From Fusarium oxysporum f. sp. lycopersici 4287 (lineage: Eukaryota; Ascomycota; Sordariomycetes; Hypocreales; Nectriaceae): 64,000 nt of DNA. The notes beneath the pieces were generated by a model, which did not search any database, was not told where the DNA came from, and saw only the letters and a program-made list of their open reading frames with translations. Positions 1 to 13,080 of the stretch are shown here, piece by piece. Position numbers and translations under genes: made by a program. Position 1 is the first letter of the stretch, and each line of letters opens with the position of its first letter. Location of the stretch: NCBI RefSeq assembly GCF_000149955.1, contig NC_030989.1, positions 1,373,466 through 1,437,465 on the forward strand, given 5' to 3'.

Positions 1-3000
1 TCGAAACGAGTATCCGCTCAAGTCCTACCTCCGCGTTTGCTGGCCGCCTTCCACTTTACCTTACCACATATCTTCAATTGCCCTGACAGCCCAAGACCAA
101 GCTGGTGAGAGGCAGTGGAACCAACGAATCTCTCACCCCGCAGGATCACGCGCAAGACAACCGCGCACAACACATGGCAAGCCATGGCCCAGGATGACAT
201 GAACAGGGCTGATTACCCCCATGCTTTGAGACAATCAGGACATCCCTCACTGATAACTGGACAATCATAGCTGTGTCGGAAACATACAGATTTGTTCCGA
301 CTGCTCGGTTTATCTGACCATCACCAACTCACGCCATGATTATGATGACGAGAAATTCGACTGGCGGCAATACCACGGAGACACTTGGAACATTGCGGTA
401 CATGTCTCTTAGCGGTTGATCCTGAGACCAATTAGTCACGACAAGGCTAATCACCCAGTTGCCTAGCGGTCAACCGTGGCGGCGCCTCAGAAGCAGTTTA
501 GGCGTTGTCAGAGCTTCTATGCATTCTTCCACCAGACTTCTTCAGCCATGTCACACAGACTAGGCGCTGTCTAACTTCAACCGTCTTGGTCCATGCAGTC
601 AATAGCCCTTGCTGGTTCCCCCCACTCGACCCTCTCTCGTGCTGAATTGCGCCCGTCCACTTACATCATTTATGGACTCACAACTTCGGAGACAATTTAT
701 CTGCTGTGCAAGCCTGTTTACTTGGCTCACCAGTATTTTCCATTCGGTCTAGAATTACGATATGATCCCTTCTCAATTTACGGATAGAGCCCGAGACCGT
801 GAAGTCCCAGAGGAAGTCCCAGAGCTTGACCCACGCCTCCTCGGCCGAGAAACCCGAAGGTTTCAAGGACAGGAGGATGGAATGCCGGGTGTAAAATCAC
901 AGCACATTCTCAATCTTTACAGGACTCTATAAAGTTTGTGTTACTGCTAAATATTCTCATTACAAATGGCTCCCGAATTTCCAAGATTTCACACTTCAGC
1001 GATTCCAAGCAAGTGGTTGCTTGCATGCAAGAGATGGATGCTACCCTCGCACTGAGGACAGACAGCCACACCTATGCACGCCGCTCTCGTCATCTGGAAC
1101 CACTTCAACACCACTACGCACAGCGCTGTCCTCAGCCATTTGCAACGGTTGCCATCATCGCCCTGTCTAGTAACACGTATCCATGCGAAGCACTTTTCAA
1201 AAGTATCCAGTGCCCAGCTATCAAGGATCGTATGCTCTGCACCGTCGCGTCACACCACCATGAGATTTGAACTGCCCTGCACTAGTTATCGTGAAGTGTG
1301 AAGCATGGCTGTCCACCACATCCGAATGTGCTTCACCATGCATGTCCGCAAATTCGACGAAGCAACCCTCCCTAGGTTTCGAAGCTTTAAGCGTCGCAGC
1401 CACATTTCTAGAACATCAACATCCCACCGATCCTATCACTCCTTACGTACGTTTATGGTCGTAGTTGGCTCAACCGCGGGGGTTATCAGAAGCCTTGCTT
1501 GACGCCTTGGCGGCTTGACAATAGTCCCCTGGTTGGTGGTACGCATCACATCACACAGCAAGGACAGAAGACTGCATAGGCATTCTTTCGGTTAGGCACT
1601 CCAACCGTTTCGCCGTTACTACACAACCATTGCGCTGTAGTCATTTCTCATCGTTGCGCGGTACAGTTTAGCTTACATGAATGCCATCTGTGATCGACTT
1701 CAACTCGGCTCTTCTATCTTCAGGGTCAAAGCCAGTTCGGTACTGCTCAAATCCAATCCAACGTTGCTCGCAAGTGTCGGCCGGTCCCGAGAGAGGACCA
1801 ATCTCAAACACACACTATCAGGAGCCGATAAGGCAGTGATCATCTTGCGCAGGTCAGCTTTAGCGGCTGCATTCGTGGAGAGCTGCAGAGTTTCATCGGT
1901 GTCTACAAGAGTACCGATCCTTCGGTCAGGGATTAGGAAAATGTCCACTAAACCGGGATCAACCCGAAGGTTGGGCAGCCCGAACACGACAGGGCTTGGG
2001 CTCATTCATACTCCTGGGATGCAGATGTGAAAGGAAGACTTGAGACACAAGCGGACCAAATAAAGAGTCTCCTAAACGTGATCGTCGCTGATCTCTAAAC
2101 TCGATATAGATGCATGAACCCTTCCAGGCTGATCACAACTCTTTTCATCGTCATTTCAAGAGTTCCTTGCACAGAGCCCTTGAACGAGAGCTGGTCCCTG
2201 CAAATCCGACCCCGACGCTTATCCTAACCCTTGAATTTTGAAAACTCCCGAGGCTGGTTGGAAACAACACTATTAATGGAGAACTTCTTCGTTGCAAAAC
2301 GTCTTGACGCCGGACCTTCCGCTCACCGACAGTACTAGGCAAAACTCTTATCTTCCTCCGTTGAAAGCCAAGATTCACTGGACTTGTCCTTAAAGTCACT
2401 ATGTGGGCTATCAGTAACTGCTTGACATGCAATACATACAAAAAGGGTCGGATCATCAAACATGCGTTTGCAAATGTTGGCAATCGCTCTTCGTCAAGCC
2501 CTTCGAGATACCCCTGTTTTAAAAACGCATGGTGACAACAGTGGCTGCGACAGTGGTGGGAGTACTACAATGATTTTTCCTCAGCGGACGACGCGGTAAA
2601 GACTACAACAATGGAGGTCAAAAAGCTTCAATGGTTGAATGCCGTGACCTGGAAACGACTACCGGCGCCTCTTGTTTTGAAGCAATCAATCAACACACAA
2701 GCCAGTCAATCCAACGTATCGACAGAGACGGTGTGCGGGGGCAGCAAGGGTCTACATTGGTAGCTATTCCGAACCAAGCCCAAGCTTGGTTCTAGCCGCA
2801 TACACTAAACAATAAAATCGTGCGTTAGAAGGACCGAACGATGCTGCATGGAAGCCAAGCTAGGGTCTAAGCCTCGCACTTTGCAAAAAGCCCTCTCTTC
2901 CAGCACTACCAATCTCTCCCAAAGTGACAGGGGGCGCTTAGAAGCAGCAACCACTCACTGACAGCGAGGCATATCCATGCCAACCAGGTCTCGGTCGTCA

Positions 3001-6000
3001 CAGTCCCTGTCGCCGGCTCATCAACCTTATTCAGTTACGATACTCTCGTTTCATTGGCTACTGATGCGATTGATGAGTCTCTCGTTTCTCATCGCTGGAA
3101 AATTAAGAAGCAAGCGCTACATTACGAAAAACTAGAGCAGTCCAAGGCCCAAGTCGAACTAGGGACCCAAGGCTGTCTCAAGCCTTTGGTCATAGTCGCA
3201 TCTTATTATGATACTAGGAACAAGTTATTTTCGGTTCTAATGACCGCCTCGGTATCGTTTTACGTCTTGGCTCGCATCTGAATGTCTATTTTTTGATCGG
3301 ATTCCCACTTACCCGAGTTGTATACTACGCTTTGCCTGAGAGCTGATAGGCATTGAATGCAAAGTAGATTAAGGTGTGCGAAACCTCGAGGCAATCATTT
3401 TTCTTGACGCAACCATGTTGGATACTGGCCCTTATCCTTTATTCGCGCAATTATGGCTAATCCTTGTTGAAAACGCTCTTCGCCAATACCCGAGACACAA
3501 ATGTCCGACAGGAGCTGACGGTGTCTTCACACTGCTTCAATTCGAGCCGCTTGCTTGCACAACCCCTGCCTAAGCGAGTTCCCCATGTCTGCTTCACGCG
3601 GCTGTTGAGCTAGGCTAATGAGAAGTCGGTCTGCTCCCCATCAACCACTAACATAACCATGATCTTCCAAGAATTTTTGAGGCAATGGGTAATTCCGCCA
3701 TTCTTTATCTCGTCTTTCGGCGACTCGTAGACTCTGGTATCGCTTCACGAGGGAGGCAACCGACATTGATGCGTTGGGGTTCATTTCCGATTTGCCACAA
3801 GCCTGAGATGAGGTTGAATGCTACGTTGCTGGTAAGGTAATGGTGAGCGAATCAAGATTGGTCCTGAATTACACCAGGACCCGAATGCTCCGGGCGAACC
3901 ACTGCTAGTTTCAACTAGGCCATTCACGTTGGCTTGAATGCTGCCAGGCTGGAGGCTTGGTCTATTATGGTGTGGCAGGACGTCTGTCGGTTATGATCGG
4001 TCCCCTCGACTCAGGTACGCATCATGGCTACTCGTCAAGTTTATAGTGCTGATGCTTTTGGGTATCATGATTCAAAGTCTAGCAAGCTAGCCTGCCATTG
4101 ATCGATTGAAACAGTTTGGAGTTTGGACAAACGGGACTAGGGTTCAAAAAGCAAATCTCACCCTAGTTTATCGTGAGCCGAGGCTCCCTGGCCATCTGCC
4201 TGAACGGTCTAGGGCCCGAAGAGTTCATGACAACGGCTTTGATCGACATCCAGAAACCCCAAAGCCATGCAACAACAAGTCCCTGAAATCTCTCATGAAA
4301 GGGTACTGAAAGTATCGTCTCCACGTCCCCAGATTTCCCCGCAAACTGGGCGGACAGCTACCGATGCGAGTTTTGATGTCGGCTTCATTCAATCTCGTCT
4401 TCACGTGCTGGGCATAGTTTATTATCACGTAATAGTATTGCTGTTTTGACTAAAAGTCGGGTCAGGGGGCATTCCCAACGCATCTAGCCAAGTTCTTTGG
4501 CAGCCACCCTTGATCTCCAACAGCCCCGACAAGAAGATGGAGAACCCTACCGACCCCGCGTCTCTTGGTGTTGGTGTGTCATGAGATTGCCAGCGCGGGG
4601 ATGGGCCAGGTACCCTCATGCACATAACCTGTCTTTTAACTTTCGGCTTCCGATGAACAAACTTGGGCTGTTTGTCTCGGACTCTCACCGTCACTGACTT
4701 GGCTCGTGCGGCTTCAACAGTCGATTCTTCTCAGGTCCCTTGTGCCGAGTATGGAAAATCGTCAAGCCGCAAAGGGCCGAGCCCTCAATAGCATGATGGT
4801 GGTTCATAGATCAGCCACACCACTCCCTTAATGCAGGACTTGGACGTTTGTAGAAGGCCATTTACGAGATTTGAAGGAGTTGAAGTCACCGCCAGCACAT
4901 TTACAAGTACACGCATGCCCTGGTAGTCATGGAATCTCGTGGGCATGGAAGCGTTGGCGCGCTGCGAGGTATGGCTCTCCGCTCTCATAGTGCAAAAGTT
5001 CCACTTGAATCACATAGACGACGGGGTTGATATGGGTCTCGTGCGCGAACAATGCTCCGGAAATCATGAACGCTGATAAAGATATCCTGCCTGCGGCTTG
5101 GCTCTTTCAGTTCTACGTCGACCGTTCGAATACGATATGCATTCTTCCAGACAAAGCGGAACGGTCATCACCATAAGAATGCTCCCCATTCGTCCCCCGC
5201 ATTCCCCAGACTTTTTGCGATGGCTTGAGATGGTCTGGAGGGGCGGAGCAATTCTAATAACGGACGAAGCAACATTTCTCCACACGGAACGAGAGATGGG
5301 TACATAGGTTTTTGCAGCGCAGTGCCGCATGGCAGGTCACCATGCTATTGAACGGCGTGCATCGCGTTAATATCGCCGAAAACTGTCCTATCAACTCGCT
5401 TCATGACCCTCAGGCGGCATCGCAACACGTCTTGCTTGTTAGATAGGTGGATACCTAATTTGCGGTATTCAGCTGGCAATGGTATTCGAAAGCTCACTCC
5501 CCTATCTTTTATTCGTCGCTTGTACGTAATTCTCAAGCTGCCTCGATACACAAACCGACGAAGGGCCGGTAGCGTTGCCCACAGGGCAAAGAGGCTGCGA
5601 AATCTCTTTACCTTTGAGTTTTCTGTCTCAAGTAATTGCAGTTTTACTTCTCGATATGGAACAGTCTCAAAACCCAAGTGGCTAGTGGGCTTGAGTTTGA
5701 CGATCTTGAACCTGCATTTATTTGGCTCCCGTCATTTCCCTTACCGCTTGGTGTTGGCGTGCGGCCGTTCTGTGTGGGGGAGGGTGGCATTGCAGACTTC
5801 TGGAAATCTGGGGAAGGCAACGCAGAAGAAGGGATGGCATATCGTGGTTATCCAAGGTAAAAGTTTCTTCACTATCTGACGGCGGAAGGCTTTCCGCTTC
5901 CTCAGTGCAGGGTATACAGATTGTGGCTTTCGGCCTCTCTCGGTGCGCGGTGGACGATCAGTGATCGACACTCGGTAGGCCGATGGCCAAGTCTGACGGT

Positions 6001-9000
6001 GGCTTGATCAGGACATCCAATCAATCCAATGTACAGGCGAGCTCTGGAAGATGACGACAATGATGATGATGTGGTTGTGTGGCAGCTCAAGATAAGCCTT
6101 TTCTGAGAGAGTGTGAACTGCAACAAATCTAGGGTAGGGAAAAGCGACGTCAGGCGGATATCTGAGATGGCAATGATGAGCCTCGCTTCCAGTGGTTTGA
6201 CGTTTTGGCTGAATCCTGGTGCTTTCGGATCGAGATCTGCCAACCAATGTGGCAGATGAAACCACAGGGCTACTATGTATATCACAACAAAGATCTTTTC
6301 TTTGTTGAGGAGGATACATGGTGTTCGTTACGTTGACCTTCACAGACAGATGATATCACAACCATGAGTTTCTGGTAATTATCTACAAAGCCCTCGTCAA
6401 AGGATTCTTCACCGAAATAGTGACGACAAGACATCAGTTTGTTATCACAAGCATCCGCATCACCAGGTACTATCGTATTTCGAGGCTTGCTGGATATTGT
6501 TTCTGGGAATGGCCTGCATTGATGGATGGCAGGAAAGTTACCCTGAAAGCATTACCATTTCACTGGACAAACGATGAACGACCGTAATTGAGTGCACTAT
6601 GCTATGGTAAGTTTGTATCCGCTTCATGCAATTTCCTCATGATTAGAGGCATGGGATTCTGCCACCACATTGCCTAGGGTAGGATTCTTGGACAAGCTGT
6701 TGAAACAAGGGGAACCAAAGCCGCAACGTGTTGATTGGATCTGGACCGTTGATTCAGGCTGAAAGCTTACTCTCATGATCAGATCCCAATGCCGAATTTT
6801 CCTATCCGACCTGGCACCAGGCGTCGTCGGGGATCATTCGCCGCCTTTGAATCTCGACCAGCGATGAGGATCATCAGATAGCCCCATATGACATGGTGGT
6901 CATCTCTTACTGTTGGATATGATATCCTGTACGGCTCTTATGAGGCTGTACGACTTCGGTGATTCCGGTAATCTAGGCAGCAGATCCTATTCTCTTCATA
7001 CTGTCCTCCCTCGTCGACATCCATTGGTAATAGCAGGCGCTGACACATTCGCGCACCGTGAAATGGAGGACGGGACTCGGAGATATAAGGTATTGAACAC
7101 AGGCGTGTAGGACTTGATGCTTGTTAACGTTGCACGGAGAGATTATGGCACGGCTGGGTTTGTTATTGACACCAGATGTTGTCTTGAGGTCTTACAAGTG
7201 GCTCAGCTTACGTTTGCTTTCGACCTTGCCCTGTGCAACCTAGATGACTGAGACTTGGGCGATGCTGTTAGTAGATGTGATGACAGGAGCTTTTTTCCAG
7301 TAATTGCGATCCTCGGTCAGTCTTCGAACGCAATGGATACCCAGCACAACATGTAGAACGGTTCTTTCGTATCTCTACAGTGGAGTTTGACAACAGGAAC
7401 CCCGAGGCGTGGGAATCGTAGGTTTTGAGTTATGTCTGCGTGATTCAGGCTCTATTGGCCGTTAGTACCCGAAAGACATCCGTAGACCAAGATGGCTGCG
7501 ACTTACCCCTGTAACTTCGAAGGTATCGTATCACATACTCATCACTTGTCTCTCGATGTGTATGGGAATAGGTGTACAGATGTATGACAGCAGGCCTTGA
7601 TAACAGAGCATCTTCCCAAAGCCCAAAGCTCCTATAAGGTCAAGCTTGGTAAAACCTATTTCAGCTATGCTGTTAATTTGAGAGTAGCAAAGGAAGACGG
7701 ATCAATCTCCTATTCGTCTACGAACAAGAAGCGATTGGAATTTGTTGTAACCGAAAACAATTCTCTGTTGATGGCACAGTTGGCAGTGGAAGCCATCACT
7801 TGACATGAATATCTAGTCGGTTTTTCAAAGCCCGTGCGAAAAGTCCTCAAGCTTTATTGCTGCCGTATAAAGCTATCCTTGGTAGTTGGGAAGCCCAAAA
7901 CCGAACCCCTTGAATTGAATCAAAAGTCTTCTCGGAGGAGGGGTCACCAGTATCCTTGAATAAGGATCAACTCCAGATGACAGATATGCTGGAGCATCCA
8001 TATCGAGGCGCTTTGTAAAGGCTTAGAATGGCAAACCCACTTTCAACTGATCGCTAGCCTGCGCATCATCGATGATACAATATGTTGTTCCGAGCTCGAG
8101 ACAGCCCGTGGTCCGACTTTCGCACATAGTGATTTCGTTGCTGCCGAAGCCTTTCATGAGTGTCTTATAATCGAGTCTCCTGGGTCTTTTGGACATGGGT
8201 GCAATTGATATTGACTTGGATTGCTTCCTACGACAGGAGAAATGAGGAAGGAGATCCGAATGTGATCTAGAAGAACTGGCAACAGATTGTGGTTGACCAT
8301 GATACAAGGCCTAACAGTAACTGATTTGCAGAAATATTAGAAAGACAACACGACCAGATCATTGCCTGGGACAATCTAATCGGAAAATGCCACAGCGGAA
8401 TCAATTGAACAGTATAATGTAGTTTAAAGTATTAGTGCCGTTCTTAAACTGTTGCCTACCGGGATTCCGCTCTATCATACTATCTGTATTCCGCAAAACA
8501 GGGATAAATAGGCAGCAGAGAAAACAAATCTAACTATTGGGAGACCTAGGTTGATTATAATTGAAATGCCGTAATATATATTCGGCTCCTCAAACAGCTG
8601 CCTAGCATCTATCGCTGGGCTTGGTGCAGGATATGAATAATGCCGGGTAGCTTGGTTTGAGTGATAACTTCAGCTCTTTTGGGTTTCGGATTTATTGGTA
8701 CATACATATTGTAAATAATCTGTTAGAGCAATGAGTAAGAACTCTATAGCGAATTATGTTGAAGTCTATATCCAGAGCTATGTTTAAATGGAGGTTAGAA
8801 TTAACGGGCGCTTGCGGCAACAAAACCACTTTTGACGCACACTCAATCGTAGCATATTGAGTATCACATATCACAACCACAACAACGAAATAGTGTACCA
8901 CAGTAATTTCTCTGCCTTGGTTCATCAGTATTCAATAATATCTACGTAGAGCGACAGTGTCACGTGTAATAAGGGGTTGCTGGGTCAGAGCGCCACAACA

Positions 9001-9144
9001 GTGCTTGCAGTTCACATCGTTTAGGCACCATCATTCTTGAAGAGATATATCAGGAGAGTATATCAACAGAGAAATTGATTTTAGTCAAGAACACAAAGCT
9101 CACAGTTCCTAATACCCATTAATCTCACGAGTCTCATTGTAACC
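1..9144. other. Gene-poor left flank, no supported gene
   Basis: About 9.1 kb with many short overlapping ORFs on both strands, none longer than about 158 codons and none with a domain I recognise. The longest, on the + strand at 5403-5879 (158 codons), overlaps a 110-codon ORF on the other strand and could be a decayed gene. Base composition is mixed rather than strongly AT-rich, so heavy repeat-induced mutation is not evident, except for an AT-richer stretch around 8340-8700. The last few hundred bases are the promoter of the kinesin gene. I see no transposase, reverse transcriptase or terminal repeats. Spliced small genes or long non-coding RNAs cannot be excluded. Confidence 0.5.
8396..8471. 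repeat. Short inverted repeat in AT-rich stretch
   Basis: AGCGGAATC at 8396-8404 is repeated as its exact reverse complement GATTCCGCT at 8463-8471, with a 58-base spacer, inside an AT-rich stretch. It could be a relic of a small mobile element or chance; no flanking target duplication was identified. Confidence 0.3.
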
Positions 9145-11005
9145 ATGGATCAATTCTTTCTTGATCACGCTCAACGCTATCAAGAGCTGGTGAATCGCTT
9201 CAAACCAACACCTGTCAAGTCCAAGACCAGCAATGAAGAGTCCAACCCTGACATCACTATTGCTACTCGCCTTCGGCCGATTCTAGACGACGAGAAAGAA
9301 GGAGGACAGTTGATTGGCGCCTTTCCTCGAAACAACGCACCTGGCGTGATTGACTTACACGAACTGCGGAGACCAGTCAGGGGACCTCCTCCTTTGGTGG
9401 TCAGTACAAGATATCTCGTATACAGATAGTATGGTTACTGATAGAATTGCAGTCTACAAACTATCGTGTGGACAGGGTCTTCAACTCCGAAGACACAACC
9501 GAAGGCATCTACCAAGAGCTCGTCAAGCCTCTTGTCCCCTGGGCGTGGGGCGGCGGTGTTAGCACCATGTTCGCCTATGGCCAGACAGGTTCAGGCAAAA
9601 CATACACTGTCAGTGGCCTCGAGCGCCTCATCGCTGAAACACTCTTCTCGTGTGATATCCAAGGTACTCGCAACATCTTCATCTCTATCATCGAACTCGC
9701 GGGTAACTCAGCCTCTGATCTCCTCAACGCTCGCAAACCCATCTCTATCCTGGAGGACTCTTTCGGGTCGACTCATCTGGCTGGAGCTTCAGAGTACCAC
9801 GTTACAGATGCGGATACTTTGATCAAGCACATCAACAATGCGGCATCTTTCCGACGGACTGCTTCTACGCAGAAGAACGACTCCTCGTCCCGCTCGCACG
9901 CTATCTGCAAGATTCGCCTCGAGAACCCTGAGCTCCCCCAATCTGACGACGGGCTTCTCTATCTAATTGACCTTGCCGGTTCGGAGGCCGCAAGAGATGT
10001 CACCGAGCATTCAGCCCAGCGCATCAAAGAATCTCGAGAGATCAATGCTAGTCTTTCTGTGCTCAAGGACTGTATCCGCGGGAGAGCCAGTGTCGACGCT
10101 GCAGGGCTCGCCACTGGCAAGAAGGTCTACGTACCGTTTCGACAGAGTGCTCTGACTAAAGTTCTGAAACATGTTTTTGATCCTGCTGCTGAGCGCAGCT
10201 GCAAAACCGTCATCGTGGCCTGTGTCAACCCAAGCTTCCTTGACGTTGGCGCTACCAAGAACACGCTGAGATACGGAGAAATGCTGAAAATCACCGTCCC
10301 TAAAGCTGCCGTGCCGAAATATGATGCTTCAAAGCCGAGCACCTGGCCCCAGAACCTGCTCCACGACTGGATTCTCAAGAACGTAAGTCATCGAGTACTA
10401 GCTTGCTGTCAATAACAACAACTTGCTAACACCATCTACAGTCTGGCACCCCGCCCGTTTCTCCTACAGCTCTCGCACCCAAAGAGACGGGTATCCAACT
10501 TCTTCGACTCCCGGTTCCGGAGTTCATCACACGCTGCCTCAAGACCCCGGGCATCACGCTCGAGCAAGCGACCGCCTTCCAAGCCAAATTCTGGCGTCTT
10601 CACATCGATTCACAGCGAGCCGCTAACAACAAGCCAAAGGCGACCCAGAAAGACGCCAAGTCGGAGAAAGAAGAAGCTGGAAAACAGGGACTTTCAAGCC
10701 AAGACCCGAGACCCGAGATGGCAGACGTTCCATTCAAAGAGCGTCTTCGGCCGGGAATGGTGGTTAGCTGGAATCCGTCTGATGACACTCCAGGATTCTA
10801 TCGTCTGCCTGGGCGTAATCTCGTCATGATTCTAAGTCCCGAGGGGGAGGGAATCTTCAGATGCGCTGTCACTGTTCCTGCAATCATGCCAGGAGCTTTT
10901 GAGATTTACCTATGGCAACAAGTTGTCGCCCAGGTTGATACCATGGAAGCTGAGGTCTGGCTCGAATACGACCCCGGAACTAGGTATTACTATGAAAACG
11001 TGTAA
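9145..11005 (+). CDS. Kinesin motor protein, kinesin-13-like, about 582 aa
   Basis: ATP-driven microtubule motor. Three exons, 9145-9399, 9453-10382 and 10442-11005, join in phase 0 with donors GTCAGT and GTAAGT. The motor domain covers roughly residues 35-365. It has the P-loop GQTGSGKT at residues 128-135, switch I NDSSSRSH at about 227-234 and switch II DLAGSE at about 258-263, so ATP hydrolysis should be intact. The motor begins close to the N-terminus. The tail is short: a basic linker, then a conserved-looking C-terminal block of about 95 residues without obvious coiled coil. The FAYGQTGSGKT context recalls kinesin-13 (microtubule depolymerising) motors, but the protein is shorter than MCAK-type proteins and lacks clear flanking coiled coils. 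The subfamily is therefore uncertain, while the kinesin call is secure. Confidence 0.93.
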
Positions 11006-11451
11006 GATGAGTGGTTGGAGGAATTTGGGGTGAGATCTTGGTATGAGATTGTATGTGGTCGGGTGTAAGTGAGCCACGGATGATCGGAGGGTTGTGACAT
11101 GAGAAAAGATAATATGGTATCACATAAAAGTTATTGCAGTAGTGAATATGCTTCGGAAGTACATGGTAAAATGATTTATCTGTTTATTGGGTTACTGATT
11201 GGTACGTCGAAATTATTCCAATGGGATGAATGACGCCAAGCCACAAAGCTTCATGATTATCAGATGGGTTACAGGCAGAACAGTTCATAGTTGGTTAAAT
11301 CCTTGTATTAGTTTATGTAGCAGTACGCATGGGCCTAAAAGCCCTCATTAAAACTTCATAATCCTCGTGTCGCTGTCTGGCCCCAACAGGGTATCTCATT
11401 TTAGATTGAAGGGGTTCAACAGCACACCTTTTGTCGTTCACTCATCTCAAA
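11006..11451. other. Convergent intergenic region, kinesin / peroxidase
   Basis: Holds the 3' untranslated regions of two convergent genes. No ORF or structure stands out. Confidence 0.5.
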
Positions 11452-12051
11452 TTAAGCCTCAGCCTTCTCCGCAAGAGCCTTCAGGATAGGCTCCTCCAGA
11501 CTCTCGGGCTTGGTGGTGCTAGCCCAGCGTCCCTTGACCTTTCCATCACGCCCAACAAGGAACTTCTCAAAGTTCCACTTGATGCGCTTGAGGCCCAAAA
11601 GACCCGACTGCTGGTCCTTGAGCCAGGCCCAAAGAGGGTTGGTGTTGTCACCGTTGACCTCGGTCTTCTGCATGATGGGGAAGGTCACGCCGTAGTTGAG
11701 CTGGCAGAACTCCTGGATGTCGTCGTCGGTGCCGGGCTCTTGGCCACCGAACTGGTTGCAGGGGAAGCCGAGAATGACAAAGTCCTCAGGGTACTTCTCC
11801 TTGAGCTTGGTCCAGAGCTTCTCGAGACCAGCATACTGGGGAGTGAAGCCGCACTTGGAGGCTGTGTTGACAATGAGGACGACCTTGCCCTTGTAGTCGG
11901 CGAGGGGAACCTCTTGACCCCGCTCTGAAATGTGTTAGTTGAGAGTTATGAGAAGGCTATCATGAGAGTGGTGTGGTTAAGGCGGGGTATGAGAGGGGAG
12001 ACACATACTGTCAAGAGGCTTAAAGTCATAAAAGCTAGTAGCAGAAGCCAT
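11452..12051 (-). CDS. Glutathione peroxidase-like thiol peroxidase (Hyr1/Gpx3 type)
   Basis: Reduces hydroperoxides. In yeast the homologue Gpx3/Hyr1 uses thioredoxin and acts as a peroxide sensor. Exon 1 is 12009-12051 and exon 2 is 11452-11924; the 84-base intron has donor GTATGT and acceptor CAG. The 171-residue product has the active-site motif around Cys39 (NTASKCGF), the FPCNQFGGQEPG motif (Cys70, Gln76), a probable resolving Cys88 and the WNF motif (Trp131, Asn132). The catalytic position is cysteine, not selenocysteine. There is no signal peptide, so it is probably cytosolic. The 5' side carries TGACGT and pyrimidine-rich tracts, but I did not see a convincing Yap1 site. A 165-codon ORF on the opposite strand is a shadow. 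Confidence 0.95.
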
Positions 12052-12800
12052 CTTTGAAGTTGTACTCAGATGACGAAGATGGTTATGAGTGATATTTCTC
12101 TGGTGAGGACTGTTGTGTTTTGTGTTGAGAGGTGAAAATGGCGGGGAACGAAAAGAAGTCGTAGCGGTGGTGGTGTAGTATTTATTAAGCCAGCGTGAAC
12201 TGGAACTTGATGATGGCCGTAAAGTCAACCAACGAGGAGCAGTAGCACGCCACAGGGACATTAGATAGGTACAGGTATAGGTGCAGTAGAATTGGTAGCA
12301 GAGGAGCAGGGAATAAACCTGAAGAAACAATCCGAGTTACACAATAACGGTAATTGATTGTATGGAGACTGCTTCTACACTTCTACAAGCCTCGGCACTT
12401 GACTCCATTTTTGGTTTGGTGACGTATTCGGGGTGGAGTGATCGGGGTCTCCAATTCCGCCGGTACCGAGGATTCAGATAGATAATAGGTATTTGGAATT
12501 ATTCCTGACGTTCACTGAATTGTTTTATATGTTTCACGTTTATGTGAGCCGAAGTATAATAGAAGGATATATCTGGTCAAAAGCGGTTAAAGTGCCCAGC
12601 TGAAGACCATCACTCGCTAATCAGAACAAGACATGCACTACAAGCACAGCTTCAACTGTATAACTTAATATCAGAGGCTCTTTCTATACACTCGGTCTTT
12701 TTATATAATTCTGCCAATCTCTCTTCTTCTATTTGGAATCAATTGATATCGGTGCAACACTCTGCCGATTTATTTCATAGCTACTCCCCGGCTCGGTAAT

Positions 12801-12824
12801 AGCTCCGGTTCGGATTTCGGAGCT
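12801..12824. repeat. Hairpin with CGG motifs
   Basis: AGCTCCG at 12801-12807 pairs with CGGAGCT at 12818-12824 around a 10-base loop that itself contains CGG. The surrounding 60 bases are rich in CGG/CCG triplets, the core recognised by Zn2Cys6 fungal regulators. It may instead be a remnant of a small repeat. Confidence 0.35.
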
Positions 12825-12870
12825 GCCCCGCTAAAGACATTCATGGATTCTCAGAGGAGCGGCCGCTTTA

Positions 12871-12889
12871 TCTCTTATCGATAAGACTT
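12871..12889. promoter_or_regulatory. Palindromic TTATCGATAA element, copy 1
   Basis: The sequence TCTCTTATCGATAAGACTT contains the perfect palindrome TCTTATCGATAAGA, which is two head-to-head GATAAG sites. It ends 191 bases before the TDA3-like start codon. An exact 19-base copy lies at 14747-14765. Confidence 0.5.
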
Positions 12890-13080
12890 ATCTAAAGTGT
12901 ATGTGGCGGTGGTGGCGCGGTCTGTACGTCACTACTGGACCCCAACTCTTTCCGATTCCCATCTGATCGGACGCCAAAACGTTGATCATGCTCATGACAA
13001 GTACCGAGACTACAGCTTGAATCTTGCTTCTCAACTCAGTTTTGTTCATTTCAGTTCGGCTTACTCGTGTCCTGTTGGAT

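Larger units (their letters stand above)
12052..13080. other. Divergent promoter region, peroxidase / TDA3-like gene
   Basis: About 1 kb between divergently transcribed genes. It contains a short hairpin with CGG motifs (12801-12824) and a palindromic element (12871-12889), both listed separately. No supported gene. Confidence 0.5.

Noticed and set aside
5403..5879. 158-codon + strand ORF and its 110-codon antisense partner
   Set aside because: Neither frame shows a recognisable domain and they overlap each other; kept only as a possible decayed gene.
8023..8307. Minus strand 94-codon ORF with a basic RPRRLDYKTL segment resembling chromodomain or retroelement proteins
   Set aside because: The resemblance is weak and the rest of the ORF shows nothing to support it.
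11431..11928. 165-codon + strand ORF
   Set aside because: Complementary shadow of the glutathione peroxidase exon, whose motifs and splicing are secure on the other strand.
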